Notes: generated from the letters alone by a model not told the origin. A stretch of DNA of 61,968 nucleotides from an uncultured Bacteroidia bacterium (GCA_903923905.1 CAIXZH010000008.1:1-61968), one strand, 5' to 3'; numbered from the stretch's first letter, positions 50,069 to 59,615 are shown. Made by a program: numbers and translations.

Positions 50069-51319
50069 ATGAATTCACGTGAACGTATTCGCGCCTCCAT
50101 TAATCACAAGACCCCCGACAGGGTCCCCATCGACCTTGGTGCAACCCCAAGCTCCGGAATTTCGGTCGTTGCCTATCAAAACCTGATCAGATACCTTGGC
50201 AAGACTCATCTTAAGACACATGCCTATGATGTCATTCAGGAGGTTGCCCAACCTGAAATGGAGTTGCTTGACCATTTTAATGTGGATGTAATCGATATTG
50301 GCCGGCACTTCAACACGGATGAAAATTACTGGAAGGAGATTGAGATCATCAAAGGACACAAAGCACTCTATCCAAACTGGCTAAATACACAACGACTTCC
50401 CGATGATTCCAGTATTATTTATGGGCCCAGCGGTGAAATCATTGGTCGGATGCCTGTCGGTGCTACATTTTTTGATCAAACGATCTTTCCGTATCTGGAT
50501 GGATATCCGGATAATTACAAAAATCTGGCAAACGATATGAAGCGGGTCATCTGGGGCGGGGTAGGTTTTACCCCCTGGGATTGGGCCGATGAAAAGGATT
50601 TCTGGAAAATGCTTCGTGAAAAAACAATCGATCTTAAACAGAAAACAGATAAGGCACTTCTGTTGGGAATCGGGTGTAACTTATTTGAATGGGGTACCAT
50701 GGTCCGAAGAATGGATAATTTCCTGATGGATTTACTGGCTGATCCGCCTAGCGTCCATGCTTTTCTGGATGCCTTGATGGAAAGCCATATGAAGAGTCTT
50801 GAAAAGACCATTGAAGCCGTTGGTGATGTAGTGGATATTATTAAATTTGGAGATGATCTTGGAACAACCAATGGTCCGTTTATGTCGGTTGAAATGTACC
50901 AGGAATTCTTTAAGCCCCGTCACAGGCAACTTTGCGATTATGTGAAAGCCAATTCATCAGCCCATACCATGTTACATTGCTGCGGCGGAGTTTATGAACT
51001 GATTCCCGAATTAATCGAAGCTGGTTTTGAGATTTTAAATCCGGTCCAGATCAACGCTTCAAACATGGAACCGGAGCGGTTGAAAAGAGAATTCGGAAAG
51101 GATATTGTCTTCTGGGGTGGTGGATGCGATACAAAAAGTATCCTGAATAGAGCGACACCCCAGCAAGTGAAAGATCACGTCAAACACAACCTGGAAATAT
51201 TCAGTGTCGATGGCGGGTATGTATTTAATACCGTTCATAACATCATGCCCGATGTGCCGCCTGAAAACATTGTGGCTATGTTTGACGCAGTCAACGAGTT
51301 TAATACACAATCAGATTAA
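50069..51319 (+). CDS. UroD-superfamily methyltransferase-like protein (MtaA/CmuA group)
   Basis: The 416-residue cytoplasmic protein starts MNSRERIRASINHKTPDRVP, the opening of the uroporphyrinogen decarboxylase superfamily. Near residue 300 it has MLHCCGGVYELIPELIEAGF and later FWGGGCDTKSILNRATPQQV and VPPENIVAMFDAVNEF. The His-x-Cys and later Cys could bind zinc as in corrinoid-dependent methyltransferases; a heme biosynthesis UroD would be shorter and have other N-terminal arginines. No corrinoid protein gene lies in the window. It is followed 21 bp later by a GH38 gene, so it is probably part of the mannose operon. Removal of O-methyl groups from sugars is a speculative role. Confidence 0.8.
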   Translation: MNSRERIRASINHKTPDRVPIDLGATPSSGISVVAYQNLIRYLGKTHLKTHAYDVIQEVAQPEMELLDHFNVDVIDIGRHFNTDENYWKEIEIIKGHKALYPNWLNTQRLPDDSSIIYGPSGEIIGRMPVGATFFDQTIFPYLDGYPDNYKNLANDMKRVIWGGVGFTPWDWADEKDFWKMLREKTIDLKQKTDKALLLGIGCNLFEWGTMVRRMDNFLMDLLADPPSVHAFLDALMESHMKSLEKTIEAVGDVVDIIKFGDDLGTTNGPFMSVEMYQEFFKPRHRQLCDYVKANSSAHTMLHCCGGVYELIPELIEAGFEILNPVQINASNMEPERLKREFGKDIVFWGGGCDTKSILNRATPQQVKDHVKHNLEIFSVDGGYVFNTVHNIMPDVPPENIVAMFDAVNEFNTQSD

Positions 51320-51340
51320 ACGATCAAAATCAAATTGAAG

Positions 51341-54025
51341 ATGAAGAGCTTATTAGGGATGAATTTAGCTGTAATACTGCTAACGTTTATTGCAATTTCC
51401 GGGTTGTCAGTCGCTGAGGGCAGGACTTCAGTTCCTGAAGATAAGGGAGCAACAATGAAAGACACCATTCATGTACTGGGTCATGCCCACATGGATATGA
51501 ACTGGCTTTGGACCTGGTCTGAAACGATGAAGATGGCAAATGACAATTTGCGTCAAACTGTCGCCTTTATGGAGGAATTCCCCGATTTTACGATGATTCA
51601 AAGTCAGGCCTCAGTCTATTCCTTTGTTGAAAAAGTCGATCCCCCATTGTTTGACCTGGTTAAGAAATATGTGAAAACCGGTAGACTTGAGTTGGGTGGT
51701 GGTATGTGGACTGAAGGGGATGTAAACCTCTCATCCGGTGAAGCAATTGGCCGCTCCTTTCTGCTGGCCCAGCATTATTTTCAAAGCCGGTTCGGGAAAA
51801 TGGCCCATGTGGGGTGGTTGCCCGATAATTTCGGACATATTTCCCAAATGCCCCAGATCCTGAAACAGGCCGGCTGTAACTATTTCTATTTTCACCGGAC
51901 GAAACCGTTCAAAGGGTCATTCTGGTGGGTAGGTAGTGATTCTTCCAAAGTATTGTGTTATGCCAATGATGGTTATAACGGGAATATCACTCCGAATCTG
52001 AAGGATGAGTTCAAAAAGATCACTCCAGACAAACACAGACTCCTGCAGATTACGGGTATCGGAGATCATGGGGGCGGTCCGACACGCGCTATGATCGATA
52101 TGGTACACCAATTGGACAAGACTCCGGGCTATCCGGCAGTTAAATTCTCCACAGCAGGGAACTTCTTTGACCGGATTTCGCAAGAAATGGATGGAAGACC
52201 TACCCATTATGGCGAAATGCAATTCATTTTTGAAGGCTGCTATACCAACGTTTCAGACAATAAGGAGGGGAACCGGAATTCAGAAAATATGCTCTACAGC
52301 AGCGAATATTTTAATACCCTGCGCTGGTTAAACGGAGATCAGTACCCGGCTGCTGAATTGCGCGATCTCTGGACTACAGTGGCATTCAACCAGTTTCACG
52401 ACATCCTGCCGGGTTCCGCAATTAACGAATCCAATAAGGAAACCGCTGCCCGCTATACCGATGTGCTCCGTAAATCGACAGATCTGCGCGACAATGCTTT
52501 TCGCAAAATGGCCGATGAGGTGAAATTTCAGACCGGCATGGGACAACCCGTTGTCGCCTGTAACCTTCATCCAACTACCCGAAAGACCATTGTTGAGGCT
52601 ACCATTTATTCCCACACGGAACCTGTCACCGTGAAGGTCAACAGTTGGGGTGACTTTTATGGTTCAAAAAATATCAACCCTGTCGATATAGGCCAGGGAA
52701 AAGTTGCAACCGTCCTGGTTCGCGATGGGTCCGGCAAAAGTTATCCTGCACAGATTGTGTGGGCAAAGGTGACTCCTCCGGGATTTACATCCAAAGTGCA
52801 GTTTATTGTCGGTGATCTGCCTGCCGGAGGTTACAAGACCTTTTATGTGGATGTGACCAAACCCGGAGAATATAATGAACCCATTTCATTTAAGGATAAA
52901 ACGTTCGACACCGACTTTTTCACGATTAAGGTAGATCTGAAAACTGGTGGAATCATCAGTCTGATTGACAAACGAAACGGAACAGAATGTGTCAAAAAAG
53001 GGGGGCAATTAAATACGCTTCGTATGTTTCTCGAAGACCGGAAAGGCGGGATGAAATCCTGGGTGCTGAACAAAAATGTTAAAATAGAGGATGTTACGGA
53101 TGTTAAAAGTGTGAAGGTTGTTGAAGACGGACCGGTCAGGGCTTGCATCGAAACAGTAAAGAGCTGGGGAAAATCACGGTTCATTGAACGCACTTATATT
53201 TATCGGGCATACCCACGGATTACGTATGACATGGAGGTTCACTGGCTTGAAACCGGCAGTGATTCAACCGATTCTCCAATGTTACGTGCCGTTTTCCCGC
53301 TCGCAATTCAGAATTCAAGGTTCTATTGCCAGGTTCCTTTTGATATCGTGGAAAGACCTGCAGATGGGATGATAGGTGGGAAACCAGTCCCGGAATCGCT
53401 CAAACATCGCAATGATTATGGTATCTATTCCGAATCGAATGATGGCCAGGAGGTCCCCGCCCAGAAATGGGTTGATGTTACAGACGGAAAAACAGGTATT
53501 GCCTTACTGAATAAAACGAAATACGGCCATTCTTTCGAAAAGGGTGAGCTTCGGATTACACTCATGAGATCTGCCGGTGATCCCGATATCTATCCGAATT
53601 TAGGTAAATTCAACATCAGTTATGCCATCTATCCTCATGCAGGGGATTGGAAAAGTGATGTTTGGGCCGAGGGAGACGATTTTAATGTTCCTGCTTATGC
53701 GGCTGAACCACCTTCACTGGCCCTGGTGAAAGAGCATGCCACACGTCCTGAAGAGGCTTCGTTCTTCTCTGTCCTTCCGGCAAATGTGGTGATGACCGGG
53801 GTAAAGCAGTCGGAAGATGGCGGTGAACTCATTGTTCGGGTACTGGAGATTGCGGGTAAAGAAACCCCGGCCGTTATCAACCTTCCGGTTGCAGCCAAAT
53901 CGGTGAGACGTCTCAGCATCATTGAGTATCCTTATGAAAATGGTTCAGTACCTGAATTACAGGGAAATTCGGTAACTCTTAAATTGAAACCTCATGAAAT
54001 TGTAACACTTGGTATTAAACCATAA
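51341..54025 (+). CDS. GH38 alpha-mannosidase, classical type
   Basis: The ATG at 51341 begins MKSLLGMNLAVILLTFIAIS, a signal peptide; the TTG at 51335 is a two-codon extension. The 894-residue protein has the classical GH38 motifs: VLGHAHMDMNWLWTWSET with zinc ligands His50 and Asp52, VGWLPDNFGHISQMPQIL with the nucleophile Asp162, FWWVGSDSSKVLCY, and FNQFHDILPGSAI with a further His-Asp pair. C-terminal beta domains follow (FFTIKVDLKTGGIISLIDKR). It would remove alpha-mannose with retention of configuration using zinc. It is the clearest GH38 member in the window; the other three carry HxDIGYT instead of HxDMNWLW. The next gene begins 20 bp downstream. Confidence 0.95.
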   Translation: MKSLLGMNLAVILLTFIAISGLSVAEGRTSVPEDKGATMKDTIHVLGHAHMDMNWLWTWSETMKMANDNLRQTVAFMEEFPDFTMIQSQASVYSFVEKVDPPLFDLVKKYVKTGRLELGGGMWTEGDVNLSSGEAIGRSFLLAQHYFQSRFGKMAHVGWLPDNFGHISQMPQILKQAGCNYFYFHRTKPFKGSFWWVGSDSSKVLCYANDGYNGNITPNLKDEFKKITPDKHRLLQITGIGDHGGGPTRAMIDMVHQLDKTPGYPAVKFSTAGNFFDRISQEMDGRPTHYGEMQFIFEGCYTNVSDNKEGNRNSENMLYSSEYFNTLRWLNGDQYPAAELRDLWTTVAFNQFHDILPGSAINESNKETAARYTDVLRKSTDLRDNAFRKMADEVKFQTGMGQPVVACNLHPTTRKTIVEATIYSHTEPVTVKVNSWGDFYGSKNINPVDIGQGKVATVLVRDGSGKSYPAQIVWAKVTPPGFTSKVQFIVGDLPAGGYKTFYVDVTKPGEYNEPISFKDKTFDTDFFTIKVDLKTGGIISLIDKRNGTECVKKGGQLNTLRMFLEDRKGGMKSWVLNKNVKIEDVTDVKSVKVVEDGPVRACIETVKSWGKSRFIERTYIYRAYPRITYDMEVHWLETGSDSTDSPMLRAVFPLAIQNSRFYCQVPFDIVERPADGMIGGKPVPESLKHRNDYGIYSESNDGQEVPAQKWVDVTDGKTGIALLNKTKYGHSFEKGELRITLMRSAGDPDIYPNLGKFNISYAIYPHAGDWKSDVWAEGDDFNVPAYAAEPPSLALVKEHATRPEEASFFSVLPANVVMTGVKQSEDGGELIVRVLEIAGKETPAVINLPVAAKSVRRLSIIEYPYENGSVPELQGNSVTLKLKPHEIVTLGIKP

Positions 54026-54045
54026 CATAAATAACAACAAAAAAG

Positions 54046-55095
54046 ATGAAAAAAAGGGAGATGCTCAGCTATGTTGGCGATTTAAGTCAACTTTTAGGAA
54101 TTAAGGAATATATCCTCGTTGACGGAAAAGCCAAAGGCGTTCGGGCGTATGATGTAAAAAACGGGTCAGGACTCGAGTTTACCATCCTTGCGGATCGGTG
54201 TCTCGATATTGCCGGACTCTCGTTTAAGGGAAATAATTGCAGCTATATCGCTAAAGCTGGTGTGGTTGCCCCCGAATATTACGATGAGAACGGCATAGGA
54301 TTCTTGCGAAGCTATCTGGCCGGATTTTTGTCCACATGTGGATTGCGAAATGTAGGTTCCCCGTGCGAAGAAAATGGCGAATATTTCCCGCTTCACGGAA
54401 GGCTTGCCAATACTCCCGGAGAACAGGTGTGCGCCTCTACCGAATGGGTTGATGATGTTCCCGTATTTACCATCAGTGGCAAAATGCGCGATGCCAGGCT
54501 CTTTGGCGAAAACCTGGTTCTGAACAGAAAAATTGTCTCAAAATACGGGGAAAACAAGTTAACTCTGCACAACGCTGTGGAGAATCTGGGTTTCAAACGC
54601 GAGGCATTGATGTTGCTGTTCCATTTCAATTTGGGTTATCCGCTGCTTGATGAAAATTCAATTCTGGTTACCCCAACAGCAAAGCTTGATCCCCGGGACC
54701 AGGATGCACTGGATGGGGCAGCTGTTTCCGGTGAATGCCAGCCTCCGACACCTGACTATGCCGAACAGGTTTTCTATCATGATTTAAAGGCAGACAATGA
54801 GGGCAATACCTGTGTGGCTCTGATTAATAAAAATCTGGAAATCGGAGTGGCTATTCATTTCAGCAAAAATCAGCTCTTCAATTTCACCCAGTGGAAGCAG
54901 ATGGGAGAGGGTGATTATGTCATGGGTATGGAGCCCTGCAACTGTTATGTCGGCGGCCGTATCGATCCGCGAAATGCAACTGTCCGGGAATACCTCGAAC
55001 CCGGTGAAATCCGCAATTTCGACCTTACCATCGAACTTTTGAGCGGGTTGGGGGAGATTAATGCAATGATTAAAAAAATAGAGAATTTAAAATAA
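54046..55095 (+). CDS. DUF4432 aldose-1-epimerase-like protein
   Basis: The 349-residue protein has the galactose mutarotase-like beta-sandwich of DUF4432: GLEFTILADRCLDIAGLSFK near the N-terminus, FLSTCGLRNVGSPCEENGEY, FPLHGRLANTPGEQV with the His of the active site, LMLLFHFNLGYPLLDEN, and MGMEPCNCYVGGRI at the end. No signal peptide is present. Members of this family are thought to convert sugar anomers or otherwise bind sugars, often beside isomerases and kinases. Here it lies between GH38 and the D-lyxose/D-mannose isomerase (6 bp apart), so it may supply the right anomer of mannose to the isomerase. Confidence 0.87.
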   Translation: MKKREMLSYVGDLSQLLGIKEYILVDGKAKGVRAYDVKNGSGLEFTILADRCLDIAGLSFKGNNCSYIAKAGVVAPEYYDENGIGFLRSYLAGFLSTCGLRNVGSPCEENGEYFPLHGRLANTPGEQVCASTEWVDDVPVFTISGKMRDARLFGENLVLNRKIVSKYGENKLTLHNAVENLGFKREALMLLFHFNLGYPLLDENSILVTPTAKLDPRDQDALDGAAVSGECQPPTPDYAEQVFYHDLKADNEGNTCVALINKNLEIGVAIHFSKNQLFNFTQWKQMGEGDYVMGMEPCNCYVGGRIDPRNATVREYLEPGEIRNFDLTIELLSGLGEINAMIKKIENLK

Positions 55096-55101
55096 TAACC
55101 A

Positions 55102-55776
55102 ATGAAGCGCAGCGAAATAAATCGGATTCTTGTCAATGCCAAAGCATTTATGGCCCAAAAGCAATTTATCCTGCCCCCATGGGCATACTGGAGTCCAACT
55201 GATTGGAAAGAAAATAAGGAAGATGCACATGAAGTTGTCGGGAATATGCTGGGATGGGATATTACGGATTTTGGATCGGGAGATTTCTATAAAAGGGGAC
55301 TTTTCCTGTTTACCATCCGCAACGGGAAATTTAATGTTGACAGAAAACCCTATGCCGAAAAAATCATGATTGTTGAGGAAAACCAGGAAACGCCCATGCA
55401 TTTTCATTGGTCAAAGATGGAAGATATCATTAACCGCGGAGGGGGAAACCTGGTGATTGAATTATTCAAATCAGACGAAAAGGAGGATTTTTCCAGCCAG
55501 CCATTCACGGTAAAAACAGACGGTATTGTCCGTAATTTGCAACCTGGAGATTCAATTGTACTGACTCCCGGTGAAAGTATATGTTTGGAGCAGGCAATCT
55601 ATCACCGATTCTACGGAGAACCCGGCAAGGGCAAAGTGTTGGTCGGTGAGGTAAGTTGTGTAAATGATGATTCAGCCGATAACAGGTTCCATGAACCGAT
55701 TGGAAGGTTCCCTGTCATTGAAGAAGATGAGGAACCCATCCATCTGTTGGCGTCCGATTACAAAGCATACTTATAG
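55102..55776 (+). CDS. D-lyxose / D-mannose isomerase (cupin type)
   Basis: The 224-residue cupin has the length and motifs of D-lyxose ketol-isomerase: QFILPPWAYWSPTDW at 21-35, TPMHFHWSKMEDIINRGGGN with metal ligands His100, His102 and Glu107, and CLEQAIYHRFYGE with His168. These enzymes use manganese to convert D-lyxose to D-xylulose and D-mannose to D-fructose. In a locus full of mannosidases the mannose reaction is the likely one, giving fructose for the PfkB kinase that follows. The gene starts 6 bp after DUF4432 and is followed by the duplicated leader element at 55781-55890. Confidence 0.88.
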   Translation: MKRSEINRILVNAKAFMAQKQFILPPWAYWSPTDWKENKEDAHEVVGNMLGWDITDFGSGDFYKRGLFLFTIRNGKFNVDRKPYAEKIMIVEENQETPMHFHWSKMEDIINRGGGNLVIELFKSDEKEDFSSQPFTVKTDGIVRNLQPGDSIVLTPGESICLEQAIYHRFYGEPGKGKVLVGEVSCVNDDSADNRFHEPIGRFPVIEEDEEPIHLLASDYKAYL

Positions 55777-55780
55777 CGGA

Positions 55781-55890
55781 TGAAATAGCCATGACAGGAA
55801 TAACACCAACCGAAATGAATATTTCATCGTGGCTATTAGCTGCGCTGATCTTCGATTCCATTTGGCCACTAAAAAACAAATTATATACAA
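55781..55890 (+). promoter_or_regulatory. Duplicated leader element, copy 1 (before PfkB gene)
   Basis: This 110-nt stretch is nearly the same as 59652-59742 apart from about 19 extra bases (near 55838-55857). It can fold with arms AATAGCCATGA (55784-55794) and TCGTGGCTATT (55827-55837), and an inner hairpin GAAAT-GAAT-ATTTC. Shared blocks are CACCAACCGAAATGAATATT and AAAACAAATTATATACA, the latter reaching the start codon. A cis-acting RNA or a REP-like repeat are both possible. Confidence 0.6.
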
Positions 55891-57093
55891 ATGAACAAAA
55901 AGATCATTATAGCTGGTACAGGTTGTGCCCTTGCAGATTATTTGTATACCGGAATGCGGTTTGATTCTCCAAAATTTTCAAAATACCTCTCCAGTCAGGA
56001 TGGAGATGGTGGTCTGGCTCCGGGAAGGCTCGTGTTTACTGAGGAGCTTGAGAGATTCTCAGGAGTCCCATATTCGGAAATCAGCATAGAACTAACCGGG
56101 GGGAAAATCCCGGAGGCTGTAAATATTGGCGGACCGGGTTTGGTTTCATTAATTAATGTGTCACAACTACTTTCCCGTGAAGATTTTGAAGTCCGGTTTT
56201 ATGGAGGCAAAGGAAATGATGAGACCGCCGATTTTATTGAACACCTGGTGAGTAAAACACCCCTTAACATTGATCATTACCACCGGATTTCGAAAAAAAG
56301 GACCCCTTTTACGGACGTGCTTTCAGATCCAACTTATGATAATCACCACGGCGAACGCACATTTATTAATAATATTGGCGCTGCATGGGATTATACTCCC
56401 GATCTTTTGGGCGAAGGTTTTTTTGAAGCCGATATCGTCTGTTTCGGGGGAACGGCACTGGTCCCCATGATCCATGATAATCTTACCCTCTTGTTGACCA
56501 GGGCAAAAGAAAAAGGTTGTCTGACAGTGGTTAACACCGTTTTTGACTTCCGGAATGAGAAGAGAAATCCCGGGCAACCCTGGCCGTTGGTTGACAAACC
56601 TGAAAACTACCAACTGATCGATTTGCTGATTATGGATTGCGAGGAGTCATTGAAAATCAGCGGCCGTAAATCGATCGAAGAAGCTGCACAGTACTTTGTT
56701 GATCTTGATGTAACAACTTTGGTGATTACAAATGGTGCAAAGGAGTTTTATGTTTTTTCAAACGGAAAATTATTTGAAAAAACTGAATTGCAAAAACTTC
56801 CTGTTTCACAAATGGTTAGCCATGATTTTAAGAACAATCCCGGATCAAAAGGGGATACAACCGGTTGCGGAGATAATTTTGCCGGCGGAATCATCTCTTC
56901 GCTGGCGCAACAATTGCAGACCGGAAAAGTTGGAAAACTGAATCTGATGGAGGCCATTGCCTGGGGGGTCTCTTCGGGGGCTTTTGCGTGCTATTATGTG
57001 GGCGGTACCTATATTGAGCACGAGGAAGGCGAAAAACATAAGATTTTGGAAATATTTAAATATCAGTATATTCAGCAAATTTCAGCACAGTGA
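55891..57093 (+). CDS. PfkB-family sugar kinase
   Basis: The 400-residue protein belongs to the ribokinase/PfkB family: IPEAVNIGGPGLVSLINVSQ (73-92) and FYGGKGNDETADF in the substrate part, VITNGAKEFYVF, and the signature KGDTTGCGDNFAGGI, with Asp328 as the catalytic base and TTGCG as the anion hole. At 400 residues it is somewhat longer than the usual 300-330. It follows the D-mannose/lyxose isomerase and overlaps the mannitol-1-phosphate dehydrogenase gene, which points to fructose as substrate and fructose 6-phosphate as product; the site of phosphorylation is inference. The gene is preceded by the duplicated leader at 55781-55890. Confidence 0.87.
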   Translation: MNKKIIIAGTGCALADYLYTGMRFDSPKFSKYLSSQDGDGGLAPGRLVFTEELERFSGVPYSEISIELTGGKIPEAVNIGGPGLVSLINVSQLLSREDFEVRFYGGKGNDETADFIEHLVSKTPLNIDHYHRISKKRTPFTDVLSDPTYDNHHGERTFINNIGAAWDYTPDLLGEGFFEADIVCFGGTALVPMIHDNLTLLLTRAKEKGCLTVVNTVFDFRNEKRNPGQPWPLVDKPENYQLIDLLIMDCEESLKISGRKSIEEAAQYFVDLDVTTLVITNGAKEFYVFSNGKLFEKTELQKLPVSQMVSHDFKNNPGSKGDTTGCGDNFAGGIISSLAQQLQTGKVGKLNLMEAIAWGVSSGAFACYYVGGTYIEHEEGEKHKILEIFKYQYIQQISAQ

Positions 57094-58292
57094 TTAACAA
57101 TTCTTACGATAAAATAGTCCTTTTCGGTGCAGGAAAAATCGGCCGGTCCTTTATTGGCCAACTGTTTAGCAGGGGAGGTTTCGAGGTGGTGTTTGTGGAC
57201 GTTTTTAAACCGGTGATCGATGAACTGAATAAACGTCAAAGCTATCGCGTGGTGGTCAAAGACGAAGTTGAATCTGTAATAACCATAAATAATGTTAGAG
57301 GCGTTTTTGGTGAAGATGAAGAACTAGTGATCCGAGAGATAGCAACGGCCCGCTTGTTAGCCGTTTCGGTTGGATTGCATGGATTGAAATCGGTTATGCA
57401 TCTTATCGCAAAAGGGTTAGTCGAAAGGTATAAAATTCCTGAGGCAAAACCACTCGATATCATTATCGCCGAAAACCTCAGGAATGCCGCCGAGTTTATG
57501 CATGCTGAACTTCAGAAATATTTACCGGAAGGCTATCCGTTGGAGGAGCGTGTCGGACTAATTGAAACAAGCATCGGCAAGATGGTCCCCATCATGCTTA
57601 AAAAAGAGATGGAGGCCGACATTCTGCAAGTCATTGCAGAACCATACAATACGCTGATTCTCGATAAGAAAGCATTCAAAAACCCGATCCCTGCGATTGA
57701 GGGACTTGCACCCAAAGAGAATATGAAGGCCTGGGTAGACAGGAAACTGTTTATCCATAACCTTGGCCATGCCACAACCGCTTACCTTGGTTATCTTTCA
57801 AATCCAAAAGCCACTTTTTTGTATGAAGTCCTGGCTGACCATTCGATCCGGGAAAAAGTTCGCCAAACCATGTTGCAGGCAGCGAATATTTTGCTCAAAA
57901 AATACCCTGATGAATTTACCCTGGAGGCACTAATTGAGCATACCGATGATCTGATCAGGCGGTTTCAAAACAAAGCACTTGGAGATACCGTGTTCAGGGT
58001 GGGATGTGACCTCCGGCGCAAACTGAGTGCAGAAGACCGGTTAGCCGGTGCCATCTACCTGGCAATGAAGCTGAACCTGCCTTATGATTTAATTCTTTAT
58101 GGGCTGGTCGCCGGATTCCATTTCAGGGCAACCGATGAAGCAGGGAATCTTTTGCCTGCAGACCAGGAGTTTACATCAATTTATGCCAGGGGTGTTCCGG
58201 AAGTGATGACTTCCGTTTGTGGATTTGACCCAATTGACGATCAGGATTTAATTGCAGAATCTGTTTTGATTGATCAATCCATACGGCCCTGA
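57090..58292 (+). CDS. mtlD: Mannitol-1-phosphate 5-dehydrogenase-like protein
   Basis: The 400-residue protein opens with KIVLFGAGKIGRSFIGQLFS (8-27), an NAD-binding Rossmann loop of the mannitol dehydrogenase family, followed by LDIIIAENLRNAA (typical IxCEN region), VGLIETSIGKMVP, KLFIHNLGHATTAYLGYL with the conserved His and Asn, and a C-terminal helical domain. Length and motifs fit MtlD, which interconverts fructose 6-phosphate and mannitol 1-phosphate. The GTG start at 57090 overlaps the kinase stop as GTGA, so the two are translationally coupled; no better start is available. It gives the mannose pathway a reducing branch. A tagaturonate or other polyol-phosphate dehydrogenase is a less likely alternative. 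Confidence 0.85.
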   Translation: MINNSYDKIVLFGAGKIGRSFIGQLFSRGGFEVVFVDVFKPVIDELNKRQSYRVVVKDEVESVITINNVRGVFGEDEELVIREIATARLLAVSVGLHGLKSVMHLIAKGLVERYKIPEAKPLDIIIAENLRNAAEFMHAELQKYLPEGYPLEERVGLIETSIGKMVPIMLKKEMEADILQVIAEPYNTLILDKKAFKNPIPAIEGLAPKENMKAWVDRKLFIHNLGHATTAYLGYLSNPKATFLYEVLADHSIREKVRQTMLQAANILLKKYPDEFTLEALIEHTDDLIRRFQNKALGDTVFRVGCDLRRKLSAEDRLAGAIYLAMKLNLPYDLILYGLVAGFHFRATDEAGNLLPADQEFTSIYARGVPEVMTSVCGFDPIDDQDLIAESVLIDQSIRP

Positions 58293-58319
58293 TTCACACC
58301 TGATAAATCTAACTTACAA

Positions 58320-59615
58320 ATGAAAAAATCAATTTTCCTGTTCATTTCACTTTTCGCCTTTTCGTTGGCTTTTAGCCAGGATAAAGCTACTAATACGGAG
58401 CAGATGAAATGGTGGCGCGAAGCCCGTTTCGGTATGTTTATTCATTGGGACATGTCAAGCGTGGCAGGAACCGAAATCAGCTGGTCGAGGCTTGGTCCAA
58501 AGCCATTGGATATTTGGGGCGACGCTGCAGGAACAGGTGGTGATTCAATCTATGACAATCTGTATAAAAAGTTTAATCCGACGCAGTTTAATGCGAGGAA
58601 ATGGGTGGAGATTGCCAAAGATGCCGGAATGAAGTACCTCGTTTTTACAGCAAAACATCATGGCGGTTTTTGCATGTGGGATACCAAATATACGGACTAT
58701 TCCATCATGAATACTCCTTATGGAAAAGATGTTATCCGTGAACTTTCAGCGGAATGCCATAAAGCAGGAATCCGGTTTGGCATTTATTACTCTCCGCGCG
58801 ACTGGCATCATCCCGATTACGGAATGGGCGATAACAGCAGGTATGAAACTTATATGACTGGGCAACTCACAGAGCTGCTGACCAATTACGGACAGGTTGA
58901 CGTAGTATGGTTTGATAGTTTTGGGAAGGGTGAATCGGTCAAATACTGGCATGCCGATAAGGTTCTGGAACTTGTAAGGAAACTCCAGCCTCAGACAATT
59001 GTCAATAACCGGTGCAATTACTTCGGAGAAAATGTCCCTTCGCTGAAGGCCGATTTTGATACTCCGGAGCAAACAATAGGATCCTACCAGCCCACCCGGA
59101 ACTGGGAATCGTGTATGTGTGTGGTTGAAGCTCCCAAAGGTGGGTGGTCATACCGGCGGGATGGCAAGGTCAAACCCTTCGCAGAATGCATCCGGAATCT
59201 GGTTGGTTGCGCAACCGGTGACGGCAATCTCCTTCTGGATGTGGGCCCCGACCCTGCGGGAATCATACCTTCCGATCAGGCCGGCCGCCTGGCACAAATA
59301 GGCGAATGGATCAGAAAGTACGGCTTTACAATCTATGGAACCCAGGGGGGACCGTTTCGGAATGGCAAATGGGGAGGGGGAACCTTTAAAGGAAATAAAG
59401 TATATGTTCACCTTTATGAATCTGCTCCTGATACCGTTAGCCTGCCTGCACTAAAAGAAAACCTTGTGAATGCTAAAAATCTGTCGCACAGCAATGTCAA
59501 AGCTTCAATGTCAAATGGTAAAATCAAGATAATAAGTACTCCTGCTGACCGTCATTCCCCTGATACAATCCTTGAACTGACCTTTAATCAGAATGTAACC
59601 AGAATAGACAATTAA
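58320..59615 (+). CDS. GH29 alpha-L-fucosidase (second copy)
   Basis: The 431-residue secreted protein (signal ending AFSQ) has KWWREARFGMFIHWDMSSVA at 30-49, YLVFTAKHHGGFCMWDTKYT, FGIYYSPRDWHHPDYG, and QVDVVWFDSFGKG with Asp199 at the nucleophile position, then GNLLLDVGPDPAG. There is a short C-terminal domain, shorter than in the GH29 at 23165. Sequence differences around the HWD and WFDS motifs suggest a different GH29 subfamily, perhaps the one limited to alpha-1,3/1,4 fucose, but this is a guess. It follows the dehydrogenase by 27 bp and precedes the second copy of the leader element. Confidence 0.94.
   Translation: MKKSIFLFISLFAFSLAFSQDKATNTEQMKWWREARFGMFIHWDMSSVAGTEISWSRLGPKPLDIWGDAAGTGGDSIYDNLYKKFNPTQFNARKWVEIAKDAGMKYLVFTAKHHGGFCMWDTKYTDYSIMNTPYGKDVIRELSAECHKAGIRFGIYYSPRDWHHPDYGMGDNSRYETYMTGQLTELLTNYGQVDVVWFDSFGKGESVKYWHADKVLELVRKLQPQTIVNNRCNYFGENVPSLKADFDTPEQTIGSYQPTRNWESCMCVVEAPKGGWSYRRDGKVKPFAECIRNLVGCATGDGNLLLDVGPDPAGIIPSDQAGRLAQIGEWIRKYGFTIYGTQGGPFRNGKWGGGTFKGNKVYVHLYESAPDTVSLPALKENLVNAKNLSHSNVKASMSNGKIKIISTPADRHSPDTILELTFNQNVTRIDN

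Noticed and set aside
50069-51319. Heme-pathway uroporphyrinogen decarboxylase (HemE)
   Set aside because: It is longer than HemE and has the HxC/Cys putative zinc site of the methyltransferase branch; no heme genes are near.
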